Assembly (NCBI GenBank): GCA_030674185.1 | Contig: JAPXFY010000022.1 | Location: forward strand, 38,860,130-38,924,129 | Direction of reading: 5' to 3' | DNA length: 64,000 nt | Source of the DNA: Monoplex corrugatus | Taxonomy: Eukaryota; Mollusca; Gastropoda; Littorinimorpha; Ranellidae | Shown here: piece by piece, positions 10,656 to 22,300 of the stretch | How positions within the stretch are numbered: position 1 is the first letter of the stretch | Layout of the letters: each line of letters opens with the position of its first letter | Position numbers and translations under genes: made by a program | Notes under the pieces: generated by a model | Database searches by the model: none | The model's input: only the letters and a program-made list of their open reading frames with translations | Told to the model about the DNA's origin: nothing

Positions 10656-11230
10656 CAGATGTAGAAATATATAAATATGTATGTATCATAACCATGTATA
10701 ATCAGCATTATCAAGTCTATACAATATTGTGAAAATACATACATAATACATAATCAGTCAGTTTCAGAGGATGGTGTTTACATGCTCTGAGTAAATTCCA
10801 TATCATATGTGTTGACTGTACAGACGCCGAGTAATGGATAAGATCCAACACAATCATGACAATGATTTGTGTCAGAAGCTTGAAAGTTTCAGTGTTCTGG
10901 AGCAGAAAACCAGAAATAAACAAGAATCATCATGTTTGTATTGTATGTATATATATATACATATATATATATACACACACACACATTACAGTCATGCTGA
11001 GCAGCTCTCTTTGACTTGTGGTTTGGCTGCTGACTTCAAGGAATCAGGCCTGATGACCGCAGGGCAAGACCTGCTGGCTGCTTGGACACAAACTTGGGAT
11101 CCTTTTGGGAGCATGTCAAACGTAGCTGAACAGCAAAATGGGCTGCACTTAGAGCATCATGCCTGGCCACTTAATGCAGCTGTTTGAACATCCTCTGTGG
11201 GTGTTGTAAAGCATTATTGGGAACTTCCAA
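10656..11230. other. No feature recognised
   Basis: AT-rich sequence with a short (TA)n/(CA)n patch at 10,945-10,985. No convincing coding region. Confidence 0.4.
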
Positions 11231-11234
11231 CTGT

Positions 11235-11785
11235 TAACTCCCCCCGTGGGGATGCCAGGGGCTCTTTCAGTATAAATAGTATCCCCACCTTCTGGAAATT
11301 CTGTGATAGAAATGTCCTCTTTTCTGTCACTCTCCGTTTCTTCCTTGTTCTTTTGCTTTCTGTCATTTCTTCCTATCATTTTGTGCATTGCTGGTCCATT
11401 CACCTGTATATGTTCGATAAAATCTTACGTACTTTTTCTTAGGATTGATAATTTGAGTACATGTATTAAAATGCATTTTTGGCTCTACGGAGGCGAGATA
11501 TGTGGAAGCAATTTTAGGTAATTTAGGGCTGTTTTTGTATATTTTTTGGTGTCCTTAGGTATGTGTGAATTTGTATTCAGGTGTGATTTTTAAATCCCCT
11601 GTGCGATAAATTGGACGGAATGGTCAGCGCCAGGGGCATGTCCTTAGATTATATGCATGAATGCATTGATATGTGTACTTAATTTTTTGTTGTTTTTTTT
11701 CTGATAAAGTTTTGTATGTTTTGAAAGTTATAGCCCTGATATGCCTCTATACAGTCGGCTGGGCTTTAAACAACAGTAAAAATAA
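11235..11785 (+). mobile_element. U560 dispersed repeat, copy 2 (near full length)
   Basis: Runs from the CCCCGTGGGGATGCC head to the CAGTCGGCTGGGCTTTAAAC tail with all family blocks in order. Confidence 0.85.
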
Positions 11786-11789
11786 CAAC

Positions 11790-12670
11790 TTACTGTTGAG
11801 ACTATAGTACAAAAGGTCGCAGCTGGCGGCTGGGTGAGCTGCCCAATAGAGAAATGAAAACCCAGAATAAGGCAAGAGAGGGCTCTTCCATTCTCTCTTG
11901 GTCCAGTAGCCAGGCATTATCTGGTTGCTGCATGTTGTGTGGCTATGTCCCAGGGTTTGTCATCTCCCCACCTTGCCATTCGGTTTGTAAACAATGTAAC
12001 TGATGACTGGGCCCGAATGGGTCAAGTAGCACATGGACAGCCCCCCTTTGTTTGATGAAATGGCTATCATGTGGCGTCGAGAGTTTGGGAGGCAATTGTC
12101 CAGAGAGTGGTTAGGCATTGATGCTCTGGGTCCCATCCAGCACTGTCGGGTGTTTCTTGTTAACTATACACAATAGTTATGTTGAGGTGTGTGTTGTTCT
12201 GACCAGTAGTTTGTAGATAAACCATTAAGCATGAAATAAATTTCAAGTTTATTAAAGTTACTTTTTTTTTTATGTCAGGCACATTTTTTAAGGTATATAT
12301 ATCTTTTAAAAAAAATTTTTGATACACTGTCATTGTATTTGTACATACAATTTTTGGAAAAATTTACATGCAATACTCGTATTTATTATATCCAGGTCTG
12401 ATGTTTTGTCTTACTTGCAAACGTTTTTATTGTGTCCAAAAAGTGTGGTCTTTTCATAAATGTCACTAATCCTTTGACTACCACACCCTAACACCAACTG
12501 CGAAAACTAGCGAATAGGGTGTGAGAGTGAAACTGAAAGGGTTAAAATTTAACCCTTTTATATCGCCAATCTCCTGTGTGAGCACTGAATTTAAGATGTG
12601 TTATTTTTGAACAACTAAGCATTAAAGAGTTTTTATCAGAGAAAGTTCATGGTTGATTGAAGTATGCCAT
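11790..12670. other. Mostly unrecognised; one fold-back fragment
   Basis: 11,790-12,465 is unrecognised non-coding DNA. 12,470-12,545 carries one damaged fold-back unit (CCTTTGACTACCACACCCTA opposed by GTGTGAGAGTGAAACTGAAAGGG). Confidence 0.45.
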
Positions 12671-12915
12671 TTTCTTATATTTTATAATCATGTCAGTAGG
12701 CCTACTGATGTAAGAAAATAATTTTGAATTTTTGTGTGTGTGAAAAATTGACATATTTTGTAAAACATGCAGCATGAGGTTTTTGAGTGTTTTTGAATAA
12801 TTTGTTGACCTATATTCAACAAGTATGCAATCTTTTTGTATACATGATCCAAGGGCATGTAAAACCTCAGTTCACATGACAAAATCTGTGTTAATTGTGT
12901 ACTTATGTATCACAC
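12670..12915. repeat. Left direct repeat flanking U560 copy 3
   Basis: About 200 bp that recurs at 13,505-13,665 with small changes. Shared strings include ATAATCATGTCAGTA, GAAAATAATTT, GAGTGTTTTTGAATAAT, ATTCAACAAGT and TTTTGTATACAT. The two copies bracket a U560 insertion. Confidence 0.7.
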
Positions 12916-12916
12916 T

Positions 12917-13485
12917 ACCCCTGTTGGGTTGCCGGGGGCTCCTTCAGTATAAATAGTATCCCCACCTTCTGGAAATTCTGTGATAGAAATGTCCTCTTTT
13001 CTGTCACTCTTTGTTTCTCTCTTCCTCCTTTGCTTTCTGTCATTTCTTCCTAACATTTTCTGCCTTGCTGGTCCATTCACATGTATTTGTTCGATAAAGT
13101 CTTACGTACTTTCTCTTAGGATTGATAATTGGGTATATGTATTAAGTGCATTTTTAGCTCTAAGGAAATGAGATATGTGAAAGCAATCTTAGTTAAATTA
13201 GGCTCATTTTATGTAGGGCCTATGTTTTGGTGTCCTTAGTTATATTTCTAGTAGTATTCAAGTATGTTTTTTTAAATCCCCTGTGTGATAAATTGGACAG
13301 AGTGGTCAAAGTCAGAGGCATCTCCTTCTCCTTCGATTTATGTATGCGAATGCATTGATATGTGTACTTAATTTCTGTTCTTTTTTTTTTCCTGTTGGAG
13401 TACTGTGTGTGTGTACCAGGTATTGAAAAGGATATAGCCCTGATATGGCTCTACGCAGTCAGCTGGGCCTTAAACAAGACTAAGA
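12917..13485 (+). mobile_element. U560 dispersed repeat, copy 3
   Basis: All U560 blocks present from GGGTTGCCGGGGGCTCC to CAGTCAGCTGGGCCTTAAAC. It is flanked on both sides by the ~200-bp direct repeat. Confidence 0.85.
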
Positions 13486-13504
13486 ATAATTTTTTTCAGT
13501 GTTG

Positions 13505-13665
13505 ATATTCCATTCTCATAATCATGTCAGTATTGATGTAGGAAAATAATTTGAGTGTTTTTGAATAATTTTTTGACACGTATTCAACAAGTGTGTAATC
13601 CTTTTGTATACATAACCAAACGGCTTGTAAAACCCCAGTTACTTTATGTCAAAATGTTATTTATG
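13505..13665. repeat. Right direct repeat flanking U560 copy 3
   Basis: Partner of 12,670-12,915. Its end merges into the first unit of the next minisatellite (TGTGTACTT...AATGTACAT), suggesting that this unit seeded the array. Confidence 0.65.
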
Positions 13666-15075
13666 TACTTCTAATGTACATAAATTATATTCTTTCATTG
13701 TGTGTTAATTGTGTACTTTTAATGTACATCATGCTCTTTTCTTGTGTGTTGTTTACTTTTAATGTACATCATACTCTTTCTATTGTGTATTATGTACTAA
13801 TGTACATCAAGCTTTTATTGTGTTGTGTGCTAATATACATCATACTCTTTCATGCTGTTAGTTGTGTGCTACTATGTACATCATACTCTTTTCATTGTGT
13901 GTTGTGTACTACTAATGTACATCATTCTTTTTTAGTGTGTGTTGTGTACTAATATACATCATACTCTTTTTATTGTGTATTGTGTACTACTAATGTACAT
14001 CATACTTTTTTTTTATTGTGTTGTGTACTACTAATGTACATCATACTTTTTTTTATTGTGTGTTATGTACTACTAATGTACATCATACTCTTTATTGTGT
14101 GTTGTGTACTACTAATGTACGTCATACTCTTTATTGTGTTGTGTACTACTAATGTACATCGTACTCTGTGTTGTGTACTACTAATGTACATCATACTCTT
14201 TGTGTTGTGTACTGCTAATGTACATCATACTCTTTATTGTGTGTTGTGTACTAATGTACATCATACTCTTTATTGTGTGTTGTGTACTACTAATGTACAT
14301 CATACTCTTTATTGTGTTGTGTACTACTAATGTACATCATACTCTTTATTGTGTGTTGTGTACTACTAATGTACATCATACTTTTTTAGTGTGTTATGTA
14401 CTACTAATGTACATCATACTCTTTATTGTGTGTTATGTACTGCTAATGTACATCATACTCTTTATTGTGTGTTGTGTACTACTAATGTACATCATACTCT
14501 TTATTGTGTGTTGTGTACTACTAATGTACATCATACTCTTTATTGTGTGTTGTGTACTAATGTACATCATACTCTTTATTGTGTTATGTACTACTAATGT
14601 ACATCATACTCTTTATTGTGTTGTGTACTACTAATGTACATCATACTCTTATGTTATGTACTACTAATGTACATCATACTCTTTATTGTGTGTTGTGTAC
14701 TACTAATGTACACCATACTCTTTCAGTGTTGTGTACTAATGTACATCATACTCTTTATTGTGTTGTGTACTACTAATATACATCATACTCTTTATTGTGT
14801 GTTGTGTACTACTAATGTACACCATACTCTTTCACTGTGTTGTGTACTAATGTACATCATACTCTTTATTGTGTTATGTACTACTAATGTACATCATACT
14901 CTTTCACTGTGTGTTGTGTACTACTAATGTACACCATACTCTTTCACTGTGTTGTGTACTAATGTACATCATACTCTTTTACTAGTGTGTGTTATGTGCT
15001 AATGTACATCATACTCTTTTAGTGTGTAATTGTTACATCATACTCTTTTAGTGTGTGTTAATTGTGTATTTCTAG
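13660..15075. repeat. Minisatellite, ~39-bp unit
   Basis: About 36 units built on TGTACTACTAATGTACATCA followed by TACTCTTTATTGTGTGTTG. Unit length varies from 30 to 40 bp through presence or absence of TACTAC/TGTG steps. Both ends are more diverged than the middle. Long Met/Ile/Leu/Cys-rich open frames across it are by-products of the repeat and not proteins. Confidence 0.9.
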
Positions 15076-15099
15076 TGTACATAACACTCTTTCATTCTG

Positions 15100-15295
15100 T
15101 GTTAACCCTTTGACTCCTGCAGCCTGCCCAACAGCATCCTTCTTTGTCAACCATGCTGGAAGAGCAAAAACTTAACCCTTTGACTCCCTCACCCTATCCA
15201 CCAGCTTCCTGCAGGAAGCTGGTGGATAGGGTGAGGGAGTCAAAGGGTTAAGTTTTTGCAGTTGGTAGATAGGGTGCAGGTGGCAAAGGGTTAAT
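15100..15295. repeat. Fold-back hairpin element, copy 3 (perfect 96-bp palindrome)
   Basis: Positions 15,164-15,259 form a perfect palindrome centred on CTGCAG at 15,211/15,212. Arms carry AACCCTTTGACTCCCTCACC and CTATCCACCAGCTTC. Further imperfect family arms extend on both sides (15,107 and 15,292). It is the least decayed copy in the window. Confidence 0.9.
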
Positions 15296-15299
15296 TGTA

Positions 15300-16815
15300 T
15301 ATTTCTATCTAACGTACATCATACTTTTTCACAACATTGTTGATATCTATTGTAAAGCCAGATGAAATGATTTTTTTAAAACGTTTAAAAAAATTGTTCA
15401 CTACTCTTTGCAATACCTATGAAACATTCATGTGCCTTATGAATGCAAAATGTGTTTTCACATAATTAGTCTGTTTCTAAGTTTTGATTATAAAGCAATG
15501 GTTCTGCTGTAGGTTCTTTAGATGTTTTTGTTTTCCAAGCTTTGCCAGACAGAATTGTTTCCAGTTTTTAAGTTTTGGTAGTAAAAGAGTGGTTCTACAA
15601 GAAGTCCTTCAGTTGTTTTTTTCCCCCCAAGTTTGGCAAATGCCATAGAGGCCAGCAGAGTATGTTTCAAAACACATCTGCTTTTGTGAGGTTAGGTACA
15701 ACTCTTGTTTTTTGCCAAGGGATCTTCAACTCTCTTGCTATGAGCATTGGGATTTCCCGATCATGTCTCAACAAAGCTTGTGTGTTGGAGAAATCCGACT
15801 TGGGGTTTCGAAAATTTGCGGGGCTTTCAATACTTCCGTTATCCAAAACTGATGGCCAGAAATAGATTCTTCGGTCATTCTTAGCCTCGTTTCAGGCCAT
15901 TAGGTCACTATACTCTGCAGTTGGTGTGTAGACAGTGCAAAGTTCACGACCCACGAGCTCTGCAGCGAAGCAGACGACAGAAGAGCAAATGGCCGAACAA
16001 CACTCGACATCTCAGCACTCTTCAGGATGATCTCTTCCTTCAGTGCACTTGGAGTGTGTGCAAGTTGGATTTTATAAAATGTCATTCAAAATGTGATACA
16101 GGAACTGATATATTGACCTGTGTATTTTGTAAGACATATTTCTCCTGAAAATTTCTCTAATTTTACTCATACCATTACTCAGCAACTATGAGGTTTAGAC
16201 ATTTGAAATTTCAGCATGTTATACACCAATCTTTTTAATATATAACCTGCCAAATTTCAAAGCTCTCTGTTTTCATGTTTTTTGTATGAGAATTTTTCTC
16301 ATGACCTATACAAATGGTGCATATCAGGGTAACGGCAAGGGGCATTATTGTACGTAGCTAGCGAGTTTTAAAGGCCTCGCTTCGGATCCCACAGATTGGG
16401 TAAGCAGAGCTAGTTGACAGATTTTCATTTCCTGCGTAACTTGTGACAGCAGAGTGGGGCACTGCAAGGGTTCCACACACATTTACACACGCACATGGAG
16501 AAACTGGGTCGGCTCTACAGTTATAGTTTGGTCAAGCTGAAACTGAAGGTGATATGCCTGCAGCCCTATCGCAGCCCCAAATACAAAGCTGTGTTACTGC
16601 TTATTCTGCCCTGATTTGAAATGTTTTTATCGATATGTCATAGCATTTTCCATTTATGCAACATTATATTTAATGAAGTATAAGAAGTGAAAATAGCTAC
16701 CATTTTACTAAATATGAAGCTGTGTTACTGTATCTGTATCGAACTACTTGAGAAAATGTTACAGAAATGTGATATCTGCTGTTACAAGGGTTAGAAATGA
16801 AACTGACAACTTGGG
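15300..16815. other. No gene recognised
   Basis: About 1.5 kb without a convincing coding frame or recognised repeat. Short open frames at 15,575-16,148 on both strands lack domain signatures. 16,365-16,450 has an isolated TTCGGATCCCACAG reminiscent of a decayed B box. Confidence 0.4.
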
Positions 16816-16821
16816 CACATT

Positions 16822-17332
16822 CCCCCATGGGGATGTCGGGGTTTTTTTCAGTACAAATAGTATCCCCACCTTCTGTAAATTCTGTGCAAGAAATTTCCTC
16901 TTTTCTGTCACTCTCTTTCTTTCTGCATTGTTCCTTTGCTTTGTCATTTTCTGCCTTGCTGGCCCATTCATCTGTTTGTGTTGGATAAAGTCCTACATAC
17001 TTTCTCTTAGGATTGACAATTGGGTACATATATTAAATGCATTTTTGGCTCTAGGGAAATGATATGCGAAAGCAATTTTAGGTAATTTAGGCCTGTTTTT
17101 ATGTTTTGGTGTCCTTAGTTCTGTTTAAATTTGTATTCAGGTTTGTTTTATAAATCGTGATAAATTGGATGGAGTGGTCCACATCAGGGGCATGTCCTTA
17201 GATTATGTGCATGAATGTATTGATGTGTGTACTCAGTTTTCTTTTCCTTTTTTTTTTCCCCCCTTTTGAAGTATTGTAACGGTTATAGCCCTGATATGGC
17301 TGTACGCAGTCGGCTAGGCTTTAAACAAAATA
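16822..17332 (+). mobile_element. U560 dispersed repeat, copy 4
   Basis: Complete order of U560 blocks from CCCCCATGGGGATGTC to CAGTCGGCTAGGCTTTAAAC, with small internal deletions. Confidence 0.85.
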
Positions 17333-17339
17333 ACAGGCA

Positions 17340-17560
17340 CACGGCGCTTTATGAAGTCCTGCCTTGGCTTTTAACGTGTGTGCCAAGTGCATGCTGCGCA
17401 CAGGACCTCAATCAGTCACTGTATCCAAAAGACTAGCACCCAGATCACTGCTCAAAGTATGACAGAGGAGGGGTGGGTGGGGAAGGGGGAGAAAAGCCCT
17501 TTAAGACCAGGGTTGGAACTATGGACCTTTCACTTCCCTGTCTGGTTGTTTAACACTCAT
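17340..17560. repeat. Possible tRNA-derived SINE (uncertain)
   Basis: Contains CCAGGGTTGGAACTATGG near 17,510, a weak B-box-like string, followed by a GTTTAACACTCATGCACAC end. No A box or target duplication identified. Confidence 0.3.
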
Positions 17561-17574
17561 GCACACTGTCCACC

Positions 17575-17715
17575 AACTGCAAAAACTTAACCCTTTGACT
17601 CCCTCACCCTATCCACCAGGAAGCTTGTGGATAGGGTGAGGGAGTCAAAGGGTCAAGTTTCTGCTTTTTTAGCTTAGTTGACAGTACAGGATGCTGATGG
17701 ATAGGGTGCAGGAGT
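17575..17715. repeat. Fold-back hairpin element, copy 4
   Basis: Near-palindrome with arms AACCCTTTGACTCCCTCACC and GGTGAGGGAGTCAAAGGGTC. The centre is shortened to CCACCAGGAAGCTTGTGG. The outer right arm follows to 17,715. Confidence 0.85.
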
Positions 17716-17729
17716 ATACAGCTGATGTG

Positions 17730-18100
17730 GCGTTAGCCCTGGTATGGCTCTAGTAGTCGGCTGGGCTATAATATGAACTTGACTTGATTTCATATAGCAT
17801 AGGATCCAGCTGTTAATTTTGTATTAACGTTTTAAGGAACCACTTCTCATTTCTTATAGTATTTTGATAAATAGCAAAGAAAACAACTGCTCATTTCTTA
17901 TAATAATTTTGATTAATAGCAAAGGAAATAACTGCTCATTTTACACAATAATTTTGATAAGGAACTGCGGTTAATTTCATATAATCTTTTGATAAATACA
18001 AAACAAGCAGTGGCTAACTTTCAATCTTTTGTAAATAACAAAGGAAATGGCAGTGAATTTTGTCTAACATTTTGTTCAGAAGCAAAGGAACAAGATGTTA
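17730..18100. repeat. U560 tail fragment and degenerate ~55-bp tandem repeat
   Basis: 17,737-17,775 is a U560 tail fragment (CCCTGGTATGGCTC...CGGCTGGGCT). From about 17,830 a degenerate unit of roughly 55-60 bp containing CTCATTTCTTATAATAATTTTGAT and AAATAGCAAAGGAAA recurs about five times with increasing divergence. Confidence 0.55.
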
Positions 18101-18194
18101 ATGTAGCAAAAACTCCTTTCAATGAAGAAAATCTGCTGTAAGAGTGAAAATGATGCGCAATTTGTAACCATTGTTTGTTTTTTCTCATATGCCT

Positions 18195-18745
18195 GCACGC
18201 ACGCACACATACATGTACACACACACACACTCAGTTGTCACACATAAATATACAGGTGTGCACGATTTATTCATGATAGATATCGTAAAACAGAATTCCA
18301 TTTCAGACAGATTTTTTTTAAAAACCCAGCCTTTACTTTAAAACCAGGAGATTGGTGCATGAATATAATGCCCATTGATGCACAAGTATAATGCTTTTAC
18401 ACCCCTATGTGCACGTATATGCACACGAACACAGACATACACACTCATGCACATGCAATGCACACACACTACAGACACACACACACACAGCACCATGGAC
18501 ACACACACAAACACGGATACCACAGACATACACACATACCACAGACACACTACACACAAAACACACTCACCACGGATACACACACACACCATGGACACAC
18601 ACAAGCACACCACGGACAAACACACACACACACACCTCAGGCATATACACACACACCACAGGGGGACACACACCACGGACACACACACACACACACACTA
18701 TGGATACACACTCACACACACACACACACAGAGAGGCATACACAC
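18195..18745. repeat. Compound (CA)n repeat
   Basis: CA tracts with recurrent CCACGGACACAC/CCACAGACACAC interruptions, giving an irregular higher-order repeat of about 30-40 bp. Confidence 0.85.
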
Positions 18746-18904
18746 ATTCTCTATATATCCATTTGTCTTGGCCGTTGTAGATTAGCTGGCAAGATGAAGA
18801 TCTGAGACAGTTAAGGAACACTGACCGCACAATGGCAAAATGTTTATACACACATTTAAAGCTATTCTTTACATAATCACATGGATAATGATGGTGACCA
18901 TGGT

Positions 18905-18958
18905 TGATGGCCGTTTTTATGTTTTAGTGTCCTTAGTTATGTTTAAATTTTTATTCAG
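18905..18958 (+). mobile_element. U560 internal fragment, copy 5
   Basis: Only the block GTTTTAGTGTCCTTAGTTAT with its TTTATTCAGGT continuation is present. It ends exactly where the LINE-C 3' end begins. Confidence 0.6.
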
Positions 18959-19293
18959 GTCTCACCTGTCGGCGTCACCAAGTTCAGTGTTGGCCGGTAC
19001 ACATCTGGATGCCATCATCTCCCTCCAGGCTGCTCTGTCTTGACTTTTATGGACAATTCCTTGAATATTTAGGCACTGATGTTGGTTATGTTCTCAATGT
19101 ATGAGACTAGAGGTCTGCCTTTCTTCCTTTTTGCCTCTGTTTTTCCTTGAAAGATGGTTGCCATGAGGTCCGTGTTCTTGTTGCGTGACACATGGCCAAT
19201 GTATTTTAGTCTTCTCTTGTTGATGTCTGCTAGTAGTTTTCTGGTGGTATCAAATTTCCAGGACACTTTCATTAGTTCTTCTATCTGTCCATT
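18958..19293 (-). mobile_element. LINE-C 3' part, interrupted by LINE-A
   Basis: Minus-strand reading gives FVKWTDRRTNESVLE, then after a frame break INKRRLKYIGHV and GKTEAKRKKGRPLVSYIENI, the region downstream of RT in I-like non-LTR elements. It continues across the LINE-A insertion to 23,340-23,466. Dead copy with frame breaks. Other pieces of the family are at 51,155-51,265 and 52,740-53,012. Confidence 0.75.
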
Positions 19294-19305
19294 TGACAAA
19301 TAGTA

Positions 19306-22300
19306 AGTAAGTAAGTAAGTAGGCCTCCTTCGTCATGACTGACCATGGACAAAGTACATCCGTTCTAATGTCTAGATGGGCTGTCTGCTTGGTCCAAGCA
19401 GCGTCGCCTGTGACTGTACAGACCAATGCGAGAGAGGCAGTCTCTGTCGCAGCGGTCGCATGTGTATGCTGATGCTGGTCTGTTGGCTGTCATCCCTTTT
19501 CTGCGAACTCGCTTTTCTGCTGCAGCAGCTGACAGTTTGTCCTCACCAATCCGCAGCTGTTTCTTGAGAGTAGTTCTCCAGCTGTTGCGGTCGTCTGCGA
19601 GATCCTCCCAGGACTCAGTGTTGATCTCAAGCGCCTTCATGTCACGCTTGCAAACGTCTTTGTATCTCAGCTGTGGGCGGCCAATGTTTCTCTGCCCTGT
19701 GGCAAGCTCACCATAAAGGATGTCTTTTGGGATGCGACCATCTTCCATGCGGCGAACGTGGCCCAACCAGCGCAGCCGATGCTGTCTCAGCATGGTATGC
19801 ATGGTTAGGAGGCCAGCGCAGGTTAGGACTTCGGTGTTGGTAACCTTGTCTTGCCAGGAAATGCCAAGTATGCGCCGTAGGCTTCTCAGGTGGAAGGTAT
19901 TGAGCCTTTTCTCCTGATGAGCATGCGTGGTCCACGCCTCGCTGCCATACAGCAAGGTGCTGAGGACACAGGCGTTGTATACAGCCATCTTTGTCTTTGT
20001 GGTCAGCTTGGGATTTGTCCACACCCTTTGTGTGAGGCGGGCTAGTGTTGTGGCTGCCTTCCCGATCCTCTTGTCGACCTCTGTGTCAAGGGAGAGGTTA
20101 TCGGTGATGGTGGACCCAAGATATGTGAATTGATGGATGGCTTCAAGCTCGTAGTCATCAATGGTGATGGCTGGTGGAGATGGCGTGTCTTGGCCCAGGA
20201 CGTTTGTCTTCTTAAGACTGATGGTCAGACCAAAATCTTTGCAGGCCTGGGAGAAGCGGTCCATTAGTGACTGCAAGTCCCGCTGAGTATGGGTCACAAC
20301 TGCGGCATCGTCGGCAAATAGCATGTCTCTGATGAGGGCTTCACGGACCTTTGTCCTTGCTCTGAGGCGGGCGAGGTTGAAGAGCCTGTCATCTGATCTG
20401 GTCCGCAGGTGGATCCCTTCTTGCGCTGTGCTGAATGCATGCCTCAGGAGGAGAGCGAAGAAGATTCCAAAGAGGGTTGGGGCCAGGACGCAGCCTTGTT
20501 TCACACCGCTGCGTACGTCGAAGGGTTTGGAGAGGTTTCTGTTGAACTGCACCATCCCTTTCATGTTTGAGTGGAAGGACTCAATTAAGCTGTGCAGTTT
20601 GGGGGGGCAGCCGATTTTTCGGAGAGCCCTGAAAAGGCCATCTCTGCTGACTAGGTCAAAGGCCTTGGTGAGGTCAATGAATGCCACATACAGGGGCATC
20701 CGCTGCTCTCTGCACTTCTCCTGGATTTGGCGAAGGGAGAAGACCATGTCTACCGTGGATCTCTCTGCTCGAAAACCACACTGTGATTCCGGGTAGACGC
20801 GTTCAGCCAGTTTCTGCAGGCGGATTAGGAGGACCCGAGCATAGACTTTGCCAACAATGCTGAGGAGCGAGATACCTCTGTAGTTGTTGCAGTCGCTCCT
20901 TTCGCCCTTGTTTTTGTACAGGGTGACGATCTTGACGTCCCTCATGTCCTGTGGTACAGCTCCCTCATTCCAACACTGACAGAGAACTGCGTGCAAAGGG
21001 TGCAGAAGAGAAGTCTTGCAGTGCTTGATGAGGTCTGGGGGAATTCCGTCGTTGCCAGGTGCCTTCCCTGATGCCAGGCTATCAATGGCCTTGCTGAGTT
21101 CGTCCGCAGTTGGCTCTGCGTCAAGTTCTTCCATTACCGGCATGCACTTGATGGCATCGAGGGCTAAGGGGGACACCATGTTCTGTGTGGAGTAGAGGTC
21201 GGAGTAGTGTTCCGCCCATCTTTCCATCTGTTGGCTAGGATTGCTGATTACTTCCCCAGTGGAGGATTTGAGGGGGGCGATCTTGCTCTGTGTTGGTCCC
21301 AGTGCCTTCTTGATGCCATCATACATTCCTGGGATGTTGCCTCTTTCAGCAGCACTCTGTATCTCTTCGCTGAGCTCTGTCCAGTACTCGTTTGCGCAGC
21401 GCCTGGCGTTAAGCTGAACCTTACTTCTGGCAGCCCTGAGGATTTGCAGGTTCTTCTCACTGGGTGACCGCTTATACTTGGTGAGTGCGGCACGCTTGGC
21501 CTCAACAGTGGGAGTCATCTCTGATGATTTGGCCTTAAACCAGTCGTGGGACTTCACAGTTTTCTTCCCAAAGGTGGCCATAGCAATGCGGTGCATGGTG
21601 TCTCGTAGCGTTCCCCATCTCTCGGAGGCAGAGTCTCTGGGCTGCAATGCATCGTATTCTCTCTGAAAGGCCTCTGCAAACTGTTCTACAAGATCTGGCT
21701 GAGACATCTTGCTGACGTCAATGCGAGGGTTCCCTTGTTTCTTTGAGCAGTGGAACTTCTTTGGTTGTAGCCTGATCTTGCAACATACCAGAGAGTGGTC
21801 TGTGTCGCAGTCTGCGCTGTGATAAGAGCGAGTGTGGAGAACGTTTTTGATAGCGGCACGTCTTACTAGGATCAAATCCAGTTGGTGCCAATGTTTTGAG
21901 CGGGGATGCCTCCAGGAGACTTTGTGCTGAGGCTTCGTCTTGAAGAAGGAGTTGGCGATGCACAGTTTATGGCAGGCGCAAAACTCAAGCAGTCGCTGTC
22001 CATTCTCATTCATTTTCCCCACTCCAAAGGAACCGAGGCAGAAGGGCCATGAGTCATTGTCTGCACCCACTCTGGCGTTAAAGTCGCCCAGGAGAACAAG
22101 TTGTTCTGTCCTGGGGATGTTCCTTATGGTTGATGCAAAATTTTCGTAGAACTCATCCTTGGTGTCTGGAGAGGCGGACAGAGTTGGGGCATAAACGCTG
22201 ATGAGAGTGACATAGCCTTCGGTGGTGTTGAGGCGGAGAGTCGAGAGTCGTTCTGAACCGCCGCTGCCTGGTTCAATCATGTTCAGCAGGCTGTTCCTTA

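Noticed and set aside
13674..14927. Hydrophobic Cys/Leu/Tyr/Ile-rich open frames as membrane proteins
   Set aside because: They are frames of the ~39-bp minisatellite.
16697..17062. Small frames with a SFSTNSIPTFWKFCARN-like peptide, recurring at several loci
   Set aside because: The peptide is a translation of the conserved U560 5' block in whichever frame is open. Copies differ by frameshifts and stops, so no coding function is supported.
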